Notes under the pieces: model-generated
Database searches by the model: none
Told to the model about the DNA's origin: nothing
Seen by the model: only the letters and a program-made list of their open reading frames with translations
Translations under genes and position numbers: made by a program
DNA from: Alicyclobacillus tolerans
GTDB lineage: Bacteria; Bacillota; Bacilli; Alicyclobacillales; Alicyclobacillaceae
Length of the DNA stretch: 58,610 bases
Reading direction: 5' to 3'
NCBI RefSeq assembly: GCF_021739485.1
Contig: NZ_JAJFNK010000029.1
Coordinates: 1-58,610 of the forward strand
In this document: piece by piece, positions 25,138 through 33,535 of the stretch
Position numbering within the stretch: the first letter of the stretch is position 1
Layout: each line of letters begins with the position of its first letter

Positions 25138-26154
25138 ATGCTCGCTGCGAGGTTCTACGGACACGGTCAACCTCTGCGGGTTGAAGAGGTCCCCGCTCCC
25201 GTACTGGGTCCCTTGGATGCCATGGTGCGCATACGGTCCTGCGGCATTTGTGGTTCCGATATCCACATCGTATTTGACAACACGACCAAAACGGCCTGCT
25301 TACCCATCACACTGGGTCACGAGGTGGCCGGGGACGTTGTGGAGGTGGGGCCAGGGACGAGCAGCCATTGGCTCGGTAAGAGAGTCATTGTTGTCCCGGA
25401 TATTGGGTGCGGAGAATGTGTGAACTGCATCAAAGGACACATCGAATTGTGTGTGGACCGAAAGATGATTGGCATTCATCGCGACGGCGGTCTGGCAGAA
25501 CTCATTCGAGTGCCGTCCGGCAATCTCGTCGCGATACCTGATTCCATCAGTTACGACGAAGCAGCGATTTCCACCGACGCTCTGGCCACACCTTACCACG
25601 CCATCAGCCAGGTGGCTCACTTTAAGAGTGGAAGGTCTGCAGCCGTCATCGGTACCGGCGCCCTCGCCTATCACGCTGTAAAAATACTCAAGGCCTTGGG
25701 AGCGTCCACAATCCTGGCGTACGGACATCACGCAAATTCGCTGCAACGGATGCTGGAATGCGGAGCACAACGCGGCACGTTTGAGTTGGGCGATGGAGAT
25801 GCATTCTCCAGGAAAATCGACTTTGTTTTTGACTTTCAGGGGACGACGGAATCGTCCCGGACTGCTTTCAACTTGGTGCGTCCAGGTGGAAAAATTGTGT
25901 TGATTGGTCTGGGAAGTGGAGATTTGGACCTGCCCATCAACCCGATCGTCCGAAGTGGAATCCAAATTCTTGGAGCTTACGGGGCCAATTGTGGAGACCT
26001 TCGGGAACTGTTTGCTCTGATTCAAGAAGGAAGGCTGGATGTCACAGCTTCCGTCAGCAGCACGTATTCGCTGGAAGACGTCAATCTAGCATTGGAACAT
26101 TCGCGATCGAAGAAAAACAATCCCATTCGAATCGTCGTCCATCCTTCGGATTGA
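25138..26154 (+). CDS. Zinc-dependent alcohol dehydrogenase (threonine/sorbitol dehydrogenase-like)
   Basis: A 338-residue medium-chain dehydrogenase. Catalytic-zinc residues are Cys38 (GICGSDIH) and His61-Glu62 (GHEVAG); the structural zinc has Cys91, Cys94, Cys97 and Cys105. The NAD-binding site is AVIGTGALAYHAVKIL, where the usual GxGxxG is slightly altered. The ATG follows AAGGGAG by 7-8 bases; the open frame back to 24886 crosses the sigma-54 promoter and is not coding. It is the first gene of the sigma-54-driven unit with the aminotransferase downstream. The substrate could be an amino alcohol, hydroxy-amino acid or polyol. Confidence 0.88.
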   Translation: MLAARFYGHGQPLRVEEVPAPVLGPLDAMVRIRSCGICGSDIHIVFDNTTKTACLPITLGHEVAGDVVEVGPGTSSHWLGKRVIVVPDIGCGECVNCIKGHIELCVDRKMIGIHRDGGLAELIRVPSGNLVAIPDSISYDEAAISTDALATPYHAISQVAHFKSGRSAAVIGTGALAYHAVKILKALGASTILAYGHHANSLQRMLECGAQRGTFELGDGDAFSRKIDFVFDFQGTTESSRTAFNLVRPGGKIVLIGLGSGDLDLPINPIVRSGIQILGAYGANCGDLRELFALIQEGRLDVTASVSSTYSLEDVNLALEHSRSKKNNPIRIVVHPSD

Positions 26155-26198
26155 GCCGTGGATAATACCGCGAACCAACATCGGTGCATGTCGGCACG

Positions 26199-26252
26199 TG
26201 GCTTGACCCGTGCAACTGGCTTGACCCATGCACGTGGCTTAAACCATGGATG
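26199..26252 (+). repeat. Three 18-bp tandem repeats that duplicate a sigma-54-like promoter
   Basis: Units TGGCTTGACCCGTGCAAC (26199-26216), TGGCTTGACCCATGCACG (26217-26234) and a diverged TGGCTTAAACCATGGATG (26235-26252). The first two each contain GG, ten bases, GC, the -24/-12 geometry; their -12 blocks (GTGCA, ATGCA) differ from TTGCA by one base. The array ends 55 bases before the aminotransferase start. Confidence 0.6.
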
Positions 26253-26307
26253 AACCGCTTTTTTACCATTTTATCGTCACAAAATTCAGGAATTGGAGGC
26301 GTGCCCT

Positions 26308-27696
26308 GTGTCTGATGAACTCGCCCGGCTGTCTGAAATTGACCGCAATCACTACCTTCACCCCACCACTTCCGTCAAAGAGCACTTTAACGCAGGCCCA
26401 GCTCTGGTTTTCGAACGCGGTCAAGGGGTTTATTTGTATGACGTGGAAGGTAAGGAATATATTGACGGCATGGCGTCCCTGTGGAACGTGAACATTGGTC
26501 ACGGACGCAAAGAACTGGCCCAAGCTGCGTTGGACCAAATGTCGACCCTGGCGTACAGCCACTCCTTCAGCAACTTTAGCCACCGGCCTGTCATTGAGTT
26601 GTCTGAAAAACTCGCTTCATACACCCCTGGGGACCTGAACGTTTTCTTTTATGCCTCTGGCGGGTCCGAATCCAATGACAGCGCCATCAAGTTGATTCGC
26701 CACTATTTCAAGATGAAGGGCCAGCCGCAGCGAGTCAAGATCCTCGCGCGCCACCGCGCCTACCATGGAATTTCCATCGGCGCCACGAGTGCGACAGGCA
26801 TTGGGCTGTATCGGGAAATGGCCCCGCCGCTGGCACCAGGCTTTCTACACGGCCCTGCACCCCACTGCTACCACTGCGAACTCGGCATGGACCCAGCCAG
26901 CTGCGAATTGGCATGTGCCAAACAAGAACTCCGCAAATTGATTGAGCAGGAAGGCCCGGATACCGTAGCCGCAATCATGGCTGAGCCGATTCAAGGTGCA
27001 GGGGGCGTCATCGTTCCACCTGCAGGGTACATGAAGGCCATTCGCGAACTGTGTGATGAATACGGGATTCTGATGTTCACGGATGAAGTGATTACGGGCT
27101 TTGGAAGAACAGGGCGCTGGTTTGGCATTGAGCACGAAGGTGTCCAGCCGGACGTCATGACGTTTGCGAAAGGTGTCACAAGCGGGTATTTCCCATTCGG
27201 CGGCGTGGCCATCCGACAATCGCTCCACGAGGAATTGTCCACCATTTCGAGTGGAACGTTCGCGCACGGATTCACGTACAGCGGACATCCAACCGGATGC
27301 GCTGTGGCGATCAAGAACCTCGAAATTCTCGACAACGAGAAACTCATCGAGAACTCGGATAAAATGGGAGAAATTCTGCGCAAGGGACTCTTGCAGATTG
27401 AAGCTTCATCGCCCTTTGCTGCCAATGTCATGTCCCGCGGACTTCTGGCATCGATCGAAATTGTCCAGGACAAGTCCACAAGACAAGCGTTCCCACAGGA
27501 AGCGTCCATCGCCAACCAGGTGTTTCAACAGTGTCTAAAACGCGGCGTAATTGTCCGGCCACTCAACATTGACGGCACCAGTACGATCGCGCTTTCTCCG
27601 CCGCTGGTCATCCACGAATCGCAGGTCGACACCGTTGTCAACGCCTTGGCGGAAAGCATTGAAGCGGCGGTCACCACGTCGAGTGTCAGCAAGTAA
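26308..27696 (+). CDS. Class III PLP-dependent aminotransferase (omega-amino acid type)
   Basis: A 462-residue aminotransferase. YASGGSESNDSAIKL binds the cofactor phosphate, Asp259 in MFTDEVITGFGRTG contacts the pyridine nitrogen and Lys288 in FAKGVTSGYFP forms the Schiff base. HCYHCELGMDPASCELAC is a Cys-rich insert found in taurine- and beta-alanine-pyruvate type members. GTG 26308 is 8 bases after GGAGG. Co-directional with the dehydrogenase, 153 bases apart, with repeated -24/-12-like sites between. Likely removes the amino group of the imported substrate, with pyruvate as acceptor (inference). Confidence 0.88.
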   Translation: MSDELARLSEIDRNHYLHPTTSVKEHFNAGPALVFERGQGVYLYDVEGKEYIDGMASLWNVNIGHGRKELAQAALDQMSTLAYSHSFSNFSHRPVIELSEKLASYTPGDLNVFFYASGGSESNDSAIKLIRHYFKMKGQPQRVKILARHRAYHGISIGATSATGIGLYREMAPPLAPGFLHGPAPHCYHCELGMDPASCELACAKQELRKLIEQEGPDTVAAIMAEPIQGAGGVIVPPAGYMKAIRELCDEYGILMFTDEVITGFGRTGRWFGIEHEGVQPDVMTFAKGVTSGYFPFGGVAIRQSLHEELSTISSGTFAHGFTYSGHPTGCAVAIKNLEILDNEKLIENSDKMGEILRKGLLQIEASSPFAANVMSRGLLASIEIVQDKSTRQAFPQEASIANQVFQQCLKRGVIVRPLNIDGTSTIALSPPLVIHESQVDTVVNALAESIEAAVTTSSVSK

Positions 27697-27782
27697 GGTG
27701 CGGATTTAAGCCGCACGCAAACGCGCGGCGGCGGCTCGTGAAAACCGCTGCCGCGTGCAAACACAACCTTGCGTCCCTTGAG

Positions 27783-27818
27783 CAAAACAGGCAAAACAGG
27801 CAAAACAGGCAAAACAGG
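27783..27818 (+). repeat. Four 9-bp tandem repeats at a terminator
   Basis: CAAAACAGG is repeated four times without interruption (27783-27818). The last copy is the left arm of the terminator at 27811-27841, and any of the four could pair with the single right arm. Confidence 0.9.
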
Positions 27819-27841
27819 CGGCTCTCCGTGGCCTGTTTTTT
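27811..27841. terminator. Bidirectional terminator between the aminotransferase and enhancer-binding-protein genes
   Basis: AAAACAGGC (27811-27819) pairs with GCCTGTTTT (27831-27839) around an 11-base loop, with TTTTTT on the plus strand and a TTTTGCC-rich tail on the minus strand. Confidence 0.88.
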
Positions 27842-27845
27842 CGCT

Positions 27846-29552
27846 TCAAGGGCGGTTGCCGCCCTCAACCGCGTATTTTCGAATTTTGCGATGCGCGGTC
27901 GATTGGTTGATCCCCAACATTTCGGCGACGGCGTACGAACTCCCAGATTTCTGGTAAGCCTTCTGGATGAGCTGCCGCTCGACTTCTTCCTGGGCCTGCC
28001 GCAACGGCATGATTCTCTTGACGTCAATTCCAGGGTCCCCCACGTGTTGCCGCAGCTCCTCAGGCAAGTCGGACAACTGAATCTCCTGCCGGTCGGTCGT
28101 CACCAACAGCCGTTCCAGGATGTTTTCCAATTCCCGGACGTTCCCCGGCCAAGAATAGTTCAGCAGCGCATTTTCGGCACTTAAACTAAGCCGCTTGTAC
28201 AATCCATAGCGCTTGCTAAACTTCTCCAAAAACGCGTCCATCAAATACGGAAGGTCTTCGCGCCGTTCGCGCAGCGGAGGCAGGTCGACGGGAATCACGT
28301 TGATGCGGTAGTACAAGTCCTTGCGAAATTGTCCTTGGGAAACCAGTTTCGCGAGGTCTTGATTGGTGGCTGCAACAATCCGGATATCCACCGGGATTTT
28401 CCGATGACCTCCTACGTGCCGCACTTCGCGCTCTTGGATGACTTGCAGAAGTTTAACTTGCACACTTAAAGGGAGTTCTGAAATCTCATCCAGAAATAAC
28501 GTGCCTTTGTGTGCGAGTTCGATCAGTCCTGGCTTGCCTTGGCGCCGGGCCCCGGTAAAAGCCCCTTCGTCGTAGCCAAACAGTTCAGACTCGACAAGTC
28601 CTTCAGGAATAGCGCCGCAGTTGACGCTGACAAACTCCCCCAGACGTCCGCTGGACTGGTGAATGACGTGTGCGATGACGCCCTTGCCGACCCCGGACTC
28701 CCCCGTGATCAGCACGGTCGACGGAACGGAAGCCACCTTGAGGGCGAGTTTCAAAATCGACGCCATCCGGGGGGACTCAAATACAAATTCGTCCTCCTCG
28801 AAGCGGTGTTCATGCTCCACGGAGATCAACTGCTGCCGGAACCGCTCAATCGTCTCTTCAGAATACTGCACCCTGCGGCGCAAGTTGTCGATGTCGGTGA
28901 CGTCTCGAGAATTGAAGACAATGCGTGCGATTTCCCCGTCTGCATTGAAAACCGGGTTTCCGACGACGTACACCAAATGCCCGGTGATGGTCTTTTGCAA
29001 AATCGAGACCTTTTCCCTGCGCTGCACGACAATGGGCCACAACGCAGGTGAATAGTAGCCCAGTTGTTCCAGCTCTTGAGACTTTTTCCCGATCAACTCA
29101 GAAACAGGTACCCCATACAGCTTCTCGGCCACGCGGTTCACGCGCAGAATCTTCCCAGTTCCATCCGTGACCAAAATCTCGTCCGACGACGAGTCTAAAA
29201 TCGTGTCGTATTCGGCAGTCATCTGCTCAACAAAAGAAATTTGCTGCCAAACCGATTCGAGCCAACGTTCCGGAAAAATCCACGCTGTACCTGTCAATGT
29301 GTCCCAATGGCGGTCCAGGAACACCAGGTATCGAACTTCTTGATACTCTTTCAAACACACCTTGTTCGTAGACTCAGACAACAAGCTCAGGATGTCTTGC
29401 ACTTGCTGAGCGCCGGAGAGGACGCGCTTTGTAAAGGCATTCTGGTACAGCAAGCAAGGTTTGTCCAAAGTACCTACCACAATACCGATGGAGGTGCCGT
29501 TCATCATTTTGTCCAGAACCTGAAAATCCATTGTGGCATCCAAGTCCGTCAC
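27846..29552 (-). CDS. Sigma-54-dependent enhancer-binding protein with PAS domain
   Basis: A 568-residue activator of sigma-54 RNA polymerase. An N-terminal sensory region (1-110) is followed by a PAS domain (about 115-225), then the AAA+ domain with Walker A GESGVGKG (284-291), the sigma-54-contacting GAFTGA loop (330-335) and Walker B TLFLDE (351-356), and a Fis-type helix-turn-helix at the C-terminus (SSYAVAEMLGINQSTAHRKI). There is no receiver domain, so it should sense a small molecule, as BkdR, RocR and AcoR do. It adjoins the sigma-54 promoters and is the best candidate for their activator. The GTG start has GAGG only two bases upstream, so a downstream start is possible. Confidence 0.93.
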   Translation of the reverse strand: MTDLDATMDFQVLDKMMNGTSIGIVVGTLDKPCLLYQNAFTKRVLSGAQQVQDILSLLSESTNKVCLKEYQEVRYLVFLDRHWDTLTGTAWIFPERWLESVWQQISFVEQMTAEYDTILDSSSDEILVTDGTGKILRVNRVAEKLYGVPVSELIGKKSQELEQLGYYSPALWPIVVQRREKVSILQKTITGHLVYVVGNPVFNADGEIARIVFNSRDVTDIDNLRRRVQYSEETIERFRQQLISVEHEHRFEEDEFVFESPRMASILKLALKVASVPSTVLITGESGVGKGVIAHVIHQSSGRLGEFVSVNCGAIPEGLVESELFGYDEGAFTGARRQGKPGLIELAHKGTLFLDEISELPLSVQVKLLQVIQEREVRHVGGHRKIPVDIRIVAATNQDLAKLVSQGQFRKDLYYRINVIPVDLPPLRERREDLPYLMDAFLEKFSKRYGLYKRLSLSAENALLNYSWPGNVRELENILERLLVTTDRQEIQLSDLPEELRQHVGDPGIDVKRIMPLRQAQEEVERQLIQKAYQKSGSSYAVAEMLGINQSTAHRKIRKYAVEGGNRP

Positions 29553-29594
29553 CGCCTCACGGAAAAGCGTCCGATTTGATTTTGTCGATTGGTG

Positions 29595-29600
29595 ATTATA
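29595..29600 (-). promoter_or_regulatory. Candidate -10 box for the enhancer-binding protein gene
   Basis: A perfect TATAAT on the minus strand 43 bases before the start codon, without a recognisable -35. The spacer 29553-29772 shows no -24/-12 site, so this regulator is probably not under sigma-54 itself. Confidence 0.35.
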
Positions 29601-29772
29601 GGTGGATTCGTTGATGATAGATGAAGTAAGTTATCTATTTACTTTACTATTTCGAAAAATATACGCCAAGTTCCTTTTGAACGGACCGCAAACCCGCAAA
29701 GATCGGACAAACCTCAAAACCAACCCACAAAGGCCAGCGAACTACGCAGACCCATCAGCTGCTTGGGAAATT

Positions 29773-30879
29773 TTACGGCCCTGCCTCGCTGTCGCCATTG
29801 CGGGACACTCGCAAGGCCCGAACCTTTGCGATGGACGCAATTCTTCTCTCCGCAAAACGGTCGGCTGCAAGGTAGGTGGGAATGGATTCTCTTTTCGCGA
29901 TCTCGATGATTTGTTCCGTCGTTTTCCGAATCCTTTTCACATTCTCTATCGCTCGGTCTGGGTTCATCCCGCCAGGCAAGGACCGGTCGTAATCGTAAAT
30001 CGCGCCTCCGGCATTGATAATGTAATCCGGAGCGTATAAAATGCCTCGTTCATGCAAGAGTAGGCCGTGTTTGTCTTCCTTTAGCTGGTTGTTTGCCGAA
30101 CCTGCAACGACCTTGCAGCGAAGCTTCGGCACCGTTGCGTCGTTGAGGATTCCTCCTAATGCGCATGGGCAAAACACATCCACGTCTAACTCGTACATTG
30201 CGGCGGCGTCGGGAACCACGCGGACTGGCAAGTGATTTTGGGCTAAACGGACTTTTTCCGGGTCGATATCTCCGACCAGTACGTCCGCACCGCGATCGCA
30301 CAAAAGCTTGACAATCTCAAATCCCACAGCCCCGATGCCTTGGACGGCGACTTTGCGCCCTTGCAAACTGTCTGTACCCAGCGCTTCTTTGAGAGCAGCC
30401 TGCATCCCGTTTAATACGCCCAGTGCTGTGGCCGGTGCGATGGGCCCAGCTCCTCCCCAGGACTTGGGGAGTGTATCCACATACGGGGTTTCCATCCGGA
30501 TGTAGGCCATGTCTTCGAGCGTGGTACCTACATCTTCGCCGGTCAGATACAGCCCGCCAAGACGGTGAATGAACCTTCCCAAAGTCCGGAACAAGGCTTC
30601 GCTTTTGTCCCGCTTGGGGTCTCCGATAATCACGGCTTTTCCGCCGCCAAGGTTCACACCGGCTGCTGCATGCTTGTATGTCATGCCTCGCGCCAAGCGC
30701 AAGGCGTCTTCAATGGCTTCCGATTCGGTCCGGTAGGGCCACATCCGGCACCCCCCAGATGCTGGGCCAAGCGTCGTATCGTGGATCGCGATAACCGCTT
30801 TCAACCCGGCAGACTTGTCTTGGCACATCACGAGGTTTTCGTAGTTGTAATTTTCCATGTAATCAAACCAAAGCCCCAT
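29773..30879 (-). CDS. bcd: Leucine dehydrogenase (Glu/Leu/Phe/Val dehydrogenase family)
   Basis: A 368-residue NAD-dependent amino-acid dehydrogenase that deaminates leucine, valine and isoleucine. The start MGLWFDYMENYNYENLVM corresponds to the usual LeuDH opening; Lys69 and the catalytic Lys81 lie in GMTYKHAAAGVNLGGGKAVI, TGEDVGTT and the Rossmann GIGAVGFEIV follow, and GSANNQL is diagnostic for the branched-chain members. ATG 30879, 8 bases after GGGGGG, is preferred over 30906. It is upstream of the enhancer-binding protein on the same strand with a 220-base gap. Phenylalanine dehydrogenase is the main alternative assignment. Confidence 0.88.
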   Translation of the reverse strand: MGLWFDYMENYNYENLVMCQDKSAGLKAVIAIHDTTLGPASGGCRMWPYRTESEAIEDALRLARGMTYKHAAAGVNLGGGKAVIIGDPKRDKSEALFRTLGRFIHRLGGLYLTGEDVGTTLEDMAYIRMETPYVDTLPKSWGGAGPIAPATALGVLNGMQAALKEALGTDSLQGRKVAVQGIGAVGFEIVKLLCDRGADVLVGDIDPEKVRLAQNHLPVRVVPDAAAMYELDVDVFCPCALGGILNDATVPKLRCKVVAGSANNQLKEDKHGLLLHERGILYAPDYIINAGGAIYDYDRSLPGGMNPDRAIENVKRIRKTTEQIIEIAKRESIPTYLAADRFAERRIASIAKVRALRVSRNGDSEAGP

Positions 30880-30933
30880 GAATCTCGCCCCCCATCCATG
30901 CAACATATGCTTGGGACGTCAAAGAAGTTAGAA

Positions 30934-30987
30934 GAACCCAGTTTTAACCCCCCAAGCGCTCCGAAGCGCTCGAAAACCGTTGGGTTC
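30934..30987. repeat. Long compound inverted repeat upstream of leucine dehydrogenase
   Basis: GAACCCA-GTTTT (30934-30945) can pair with AAAAC-(CGT)-TGGGTTC (30973-30987), and AGCGCT-CCGA-AGCGCT (30955-30970) sits inside. It lies in the divergent spacer, about 55 bases before the leucine dehydrogenase start, and may be a leader hairpin or paired operator. Confidence 0.5.
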
Positions 30988-31046
30988 GTCTTTCAGGCAG
31001 CCATCCACACAAGTCATACTTCTCTCGCATTTTCTGTATACATACA

Positions 31047-31126
31047 CTCAGGGCAGTTTGCTCTCAGGGCAGTTTGCTCTCAGGGCAGTTTGCTCTCAAG
31101 GCAGTTTGTACTTAGGGCAATTTCGA
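31047..31126 (+). repeat. Five 16-bp tandem repeats upstream of the glycosyltransferase
   Basis: CTCAGGGCAGTTTGCT is repeated three times perfectly (31047-31094), followed by two diverged copies (31095-31110, 31111-31126). The array lies 75 bases before the glycosyltransferase start and is not part of a credible gene. The copies are adjacent with no spacers, so it is not a CRISPR array. Confidence 0.9.
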
Positions 31127-31201
31127 GAGAGAAATCAGAGGGAACGAACTGACGTTTTGGGGAAGGGAGAGTTGAGTACCCACAAAAAAGGAGTGTACGT
31201 G

Positions 31202-32563
31202 GTGAAACAGATGAGGTTTGGTCTTCTAGTCATTGGCCTTGCCACACTTCTCCTGTTCGGGTCTGTCAGCTTTACCACCCAAAGCCAAGGCGTTTTGTCA
31301 CTGGATATGCGCTGGTGCCTGTCGGCAATCGTGTTGGCCGTAGAGTCCTTGCTGATGGTGTGGTCTTTGTATCAAGTGGCCATTGCTATTGCAGGGTTAT
31401 GGAGCCCAAAGCCCCCCGCTGTTCAACTCAAGCGTCAGCCGCGAATCCTGTGCCTCACGGCTGCCCATAACGAAGAAAAGGTCATTGCTGAGCACATCAG
31501 GAACCTGCAGGCTATGGACTATCCAAGCAACCGCTACGACATTGTGATTTTGGCGGACAACTGTACAGACCAAACAGCGCGCATCGCCAGAAAACTCGGA
31601 GCCCACGTCTGGGAACGACACAACCCTTCCCAAAGAGGGAAAGGATTTGCCTTGTATTGGGCTTTACACACCAAGGCGAATCTGAAAAAGTACGATGCGG
31701 TCTGTATTTTCGACGCTGACAACCTCGTCGATCCCAACTTTTTATCGGTCATGGCATCCCACATTCAAAACGGTCACGTCGCCATCCAAGGTTACCTCGA
31801 CACAAAGAATCCGTGGGACAGTTGGGTCACGACTTCTTACGCAAGCGCCTACTGGTTTATGAATCGGTTTTGGCAGCGGGCGCGAATTGTCCTTGGCCTG
31901 TCCGCGGCACTGGGCGGTACTGGTTTTTGCCTGTCCACCGCGGTTTTACGGCAAGTGCCTTGGGAAGCAATGAGTTTGACCGAAGACCTGGAATACACAA
32001 TCCGGCTGATTTTACGCGGTTACAAGGTGCACTGGACAAGTCAAGCCCATGTCTACGACGAAAAACCGGTTCGCTACCAAGCGTCCGTCCCTCAGCGCAA
32101 GCGCTGGATGCAAGGACACTGGAGTACAGCACTGCGGTACTCCAAACCGCTCCTGCACAGCTTCTTATTTCGCAAAAAAGGCCGGATGCGTGCCCTGGAT
32201 ATGCTCATCTACGTATGGCAACCCGCGTTCGTATTGCTTATGGGGGCAAATTTGCTGTTGTCTGCAGCGCAGTGGTTTTTTGGGACAACGTGGTTTTACC
32301 CCTGGCTCATTACCTATGTCCCAGCCCCTGTTTGGGGCGTACTCGGAGCCATTGGATTTTCACTGCCACTGCTGGCCTTTGTTCTGGAACGCTCGAATTG
32401 GCGGGCATTTGCGTACTTTCCAATGTATCTGCTCTTCAACGTCAGCTGGATCCCTGTAACAGTCGAAGCACTCCGGCATATTCACAACACGGAGTGGGTT
32501 CATACGGAGCACAATCGAGCCATTAATTTAGAAGAAATCAGACGGGTCCGAAACCATCCGTAA
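31202..32563 (+). CDS. Membrane glycosyltransferase, family 2 (cellulose-synthase-like)
   Basis: A 453-residue processive-type glycosyltransferase. Two N-terminal membrane helices (about 6-22 and 40-66) precede a GT-A domain with LTAAHNEEKVI, ILADNCTDQTA, the metal-binding DAD (171-173), the catalytic TED (260-262) and QRKRW (298-302), the hallmark set of polysaccharide synthases. At least three more helices follow. GTG 31202, 8 bases after AAAGGAG, is chosen; the frame extends upstream through the 16-bp repeat array but that part is not protein-like. It may build an exopolysaccharide or spore polymer. Acceptor and sugar are unknown. Confidence 0.85.
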   Translation: MKQMRFGLLVIGLATLLLFGSVSFTTQSQGVLSLDMRWCLSAIVLAVESLLMVWSLYQVAIAIAGLWSPKPPAVQLKRQPRILCLTAAHNEEKVIAEHIRNLQAMDYPSNRYDIVILADNCTDQTARIARKLGAHVWERHNPSQRGKGFALYWALHTKANLKKYDAVCIFDADNLVDPNFLSVMASHIQNGHVAIQGYLDTKNPWDSWVTTSYASAYWFMNRFWQRARIVLGLSAALGGTGFCLSTAVLRQVPWEAMSLTEDLEYTIRLILRGYKVHWTSQAHVYDEKPVRYQASVPQRKRWMQGHWSTALRYSKPLLHSFLFRKKGRMRALDMLIYVWQPAFVLLMGANLLLSAAQWFFGTTWFYPWLITYVPAPVWGVLGAIGFSLPLLAFVLERSNWRAFAYFPMYLLFNVSWIPVTVEALRHIHNTEWVHTEHNRAINLEEIRRVRNHP

Positions 32564-32742
32564 GGTCTGGTCCAACCGAAATTTCAATCCACTGCAGCGC
32601 CTGGTCTACGCCCAAATTCTGTAAGATACCGACAGAAACGCGGCCCTTGAAACGGAAACTATGAGTGTGCATGGATTGGCTGCTCTCTGAACCGCGGAGG
32701 AGGCAGCTAAGAAGACACCATGGCGAAGGAGGATCGACCGCG

Positions 32743-33186
32743 ATGACTTACAACCAACGGAGTTCTAACCAACGGGAAGTGAGGAACAGCTCGCCGGACG
32801 ACCCGACAACCCATGATTTCTCGACCCGCAACGAGGCTGACAGGGACTACACAGATGTATCGCAGCAATCCAACGACCCAACTGTCAAGCGGGAAATTTG
32901 GGTGGTAAACTCCAAATCCAATGGGAGTAGCGTAGTCAAATGGATACTGGGGCTTGCAGCGTTCGTCCTAATCATCATGGCCGTGAGTTGGGCCTCTGGC
33001 ATCGCTTCAACGTTGCATGGTGTTCAACAGACCGCGAACCAAAACTCTGCGGCCTTAGCGCATCAGTCGGCGCAACTATCCGGCATTCAAGCGAATCTAA
33101 ACAGCATTGGCGCTCAGTTGAGCCGGATGCAAAGTGAAATTCAGACGTTTTTTGCGACCATTTTAAACGCCTTGCACGCGAAATAG
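32743..33186 (+). CDS. Hypothetical membrane protein with coiled-coil tail
   Basis: An unrecognised 147-residue protein. The N-terminal half (1-60) is hydrophilic and rich in Ser, Asn, Asp and Arg; one membrane helix follows (about 66-88, WILGLAAFVLIIMAVSWASG), and the C-terminal part has heptad-like spacing (ALAHQSAQLSGIQANLNSIGAQLSRM) suggestive of a coiled coil outside the membrane. AAGGAGGA lies 9 bases before ATG. Downstream of the glycosyltransferase by 180 bases on the same strand, so possibly in its transcript. Confidence 0.65.
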   Translation: MTYNQRSSNQREVRNSSPDDPTTHDFSTRNEADRDYTDVSQQSNDPTVKREIWVVNSKSNGSSVVKWILGLAAFVLIIMAVSWASGIASTLHGVQQTANQNSAALAHQSAQLSGIQANLNSIGAQLSRMQSEIQTFFATILNALHAK

Positions 33187-33243
33187 AATCAACCTATGAA
33201 CGAAGCCATATGGCAATCAGATGCCAAGCAAAGGTCAGTTTGC

Positions 33244-33272
33244 ACCCCCCTGGCTAAGTGCAGCAGGGGGGT
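33244..33272 (+). terminator. Hairpin after the hypothetical membrane protein gene
   Basis: ACCCCCCTG (33244-33252) and CAGGGGGGT (33264-33272) form a strong 9-bp GC-rich stem. Only CTTG follows, so termination efficiency is uncertain. The remaining spacer to 33486 shows nothing else. Confidence 0.55.
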
Positions 33273-33486
33273 CTTGCGGCTGAATGGAGATGGACTGGAG
33301 CATGAAGGAGATGGGCGGGAACGCCCTGTGGTGTGCCGCTGGTTGGAGCTTGTTTGACGTGACCCCACAGCCGATCGTCCCAGCCCCCGCCTACCATCGC
33401 ATCGTATCCATATAAACCGCACCCTGAATGAACACCATGTGCACTATGCCTGGCCCACGCATACGGCACGTTCACCGAAAGAAAGA

Positions 33487-33525
33487 GGGCTGTCCCAAGC
33501 CGATGATGCTGCTCTGGGACAGCCC
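33487..33525 (-). terminator. Terminator of the succinate dehydrogenase operon
   Basis: GGGCTGTCCCA (33487-33497) and TGGGACAGCCC (33515-33525) form a perfect 11-bp stem ten bases past the sdhB stop. On the minus strand it is followed by TCTTTCTTTC. Confidence 0.85.
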
Positions 33526-33535
33526 CTCCTCGTTA

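Noticed and set aside
31047..31126. CRISPR array
   Set aside because: Repeats are only 16 bp and directly adjacent with no spacers, and no cas genes are present. The same applies to 27783-27818 and 45633-45691.
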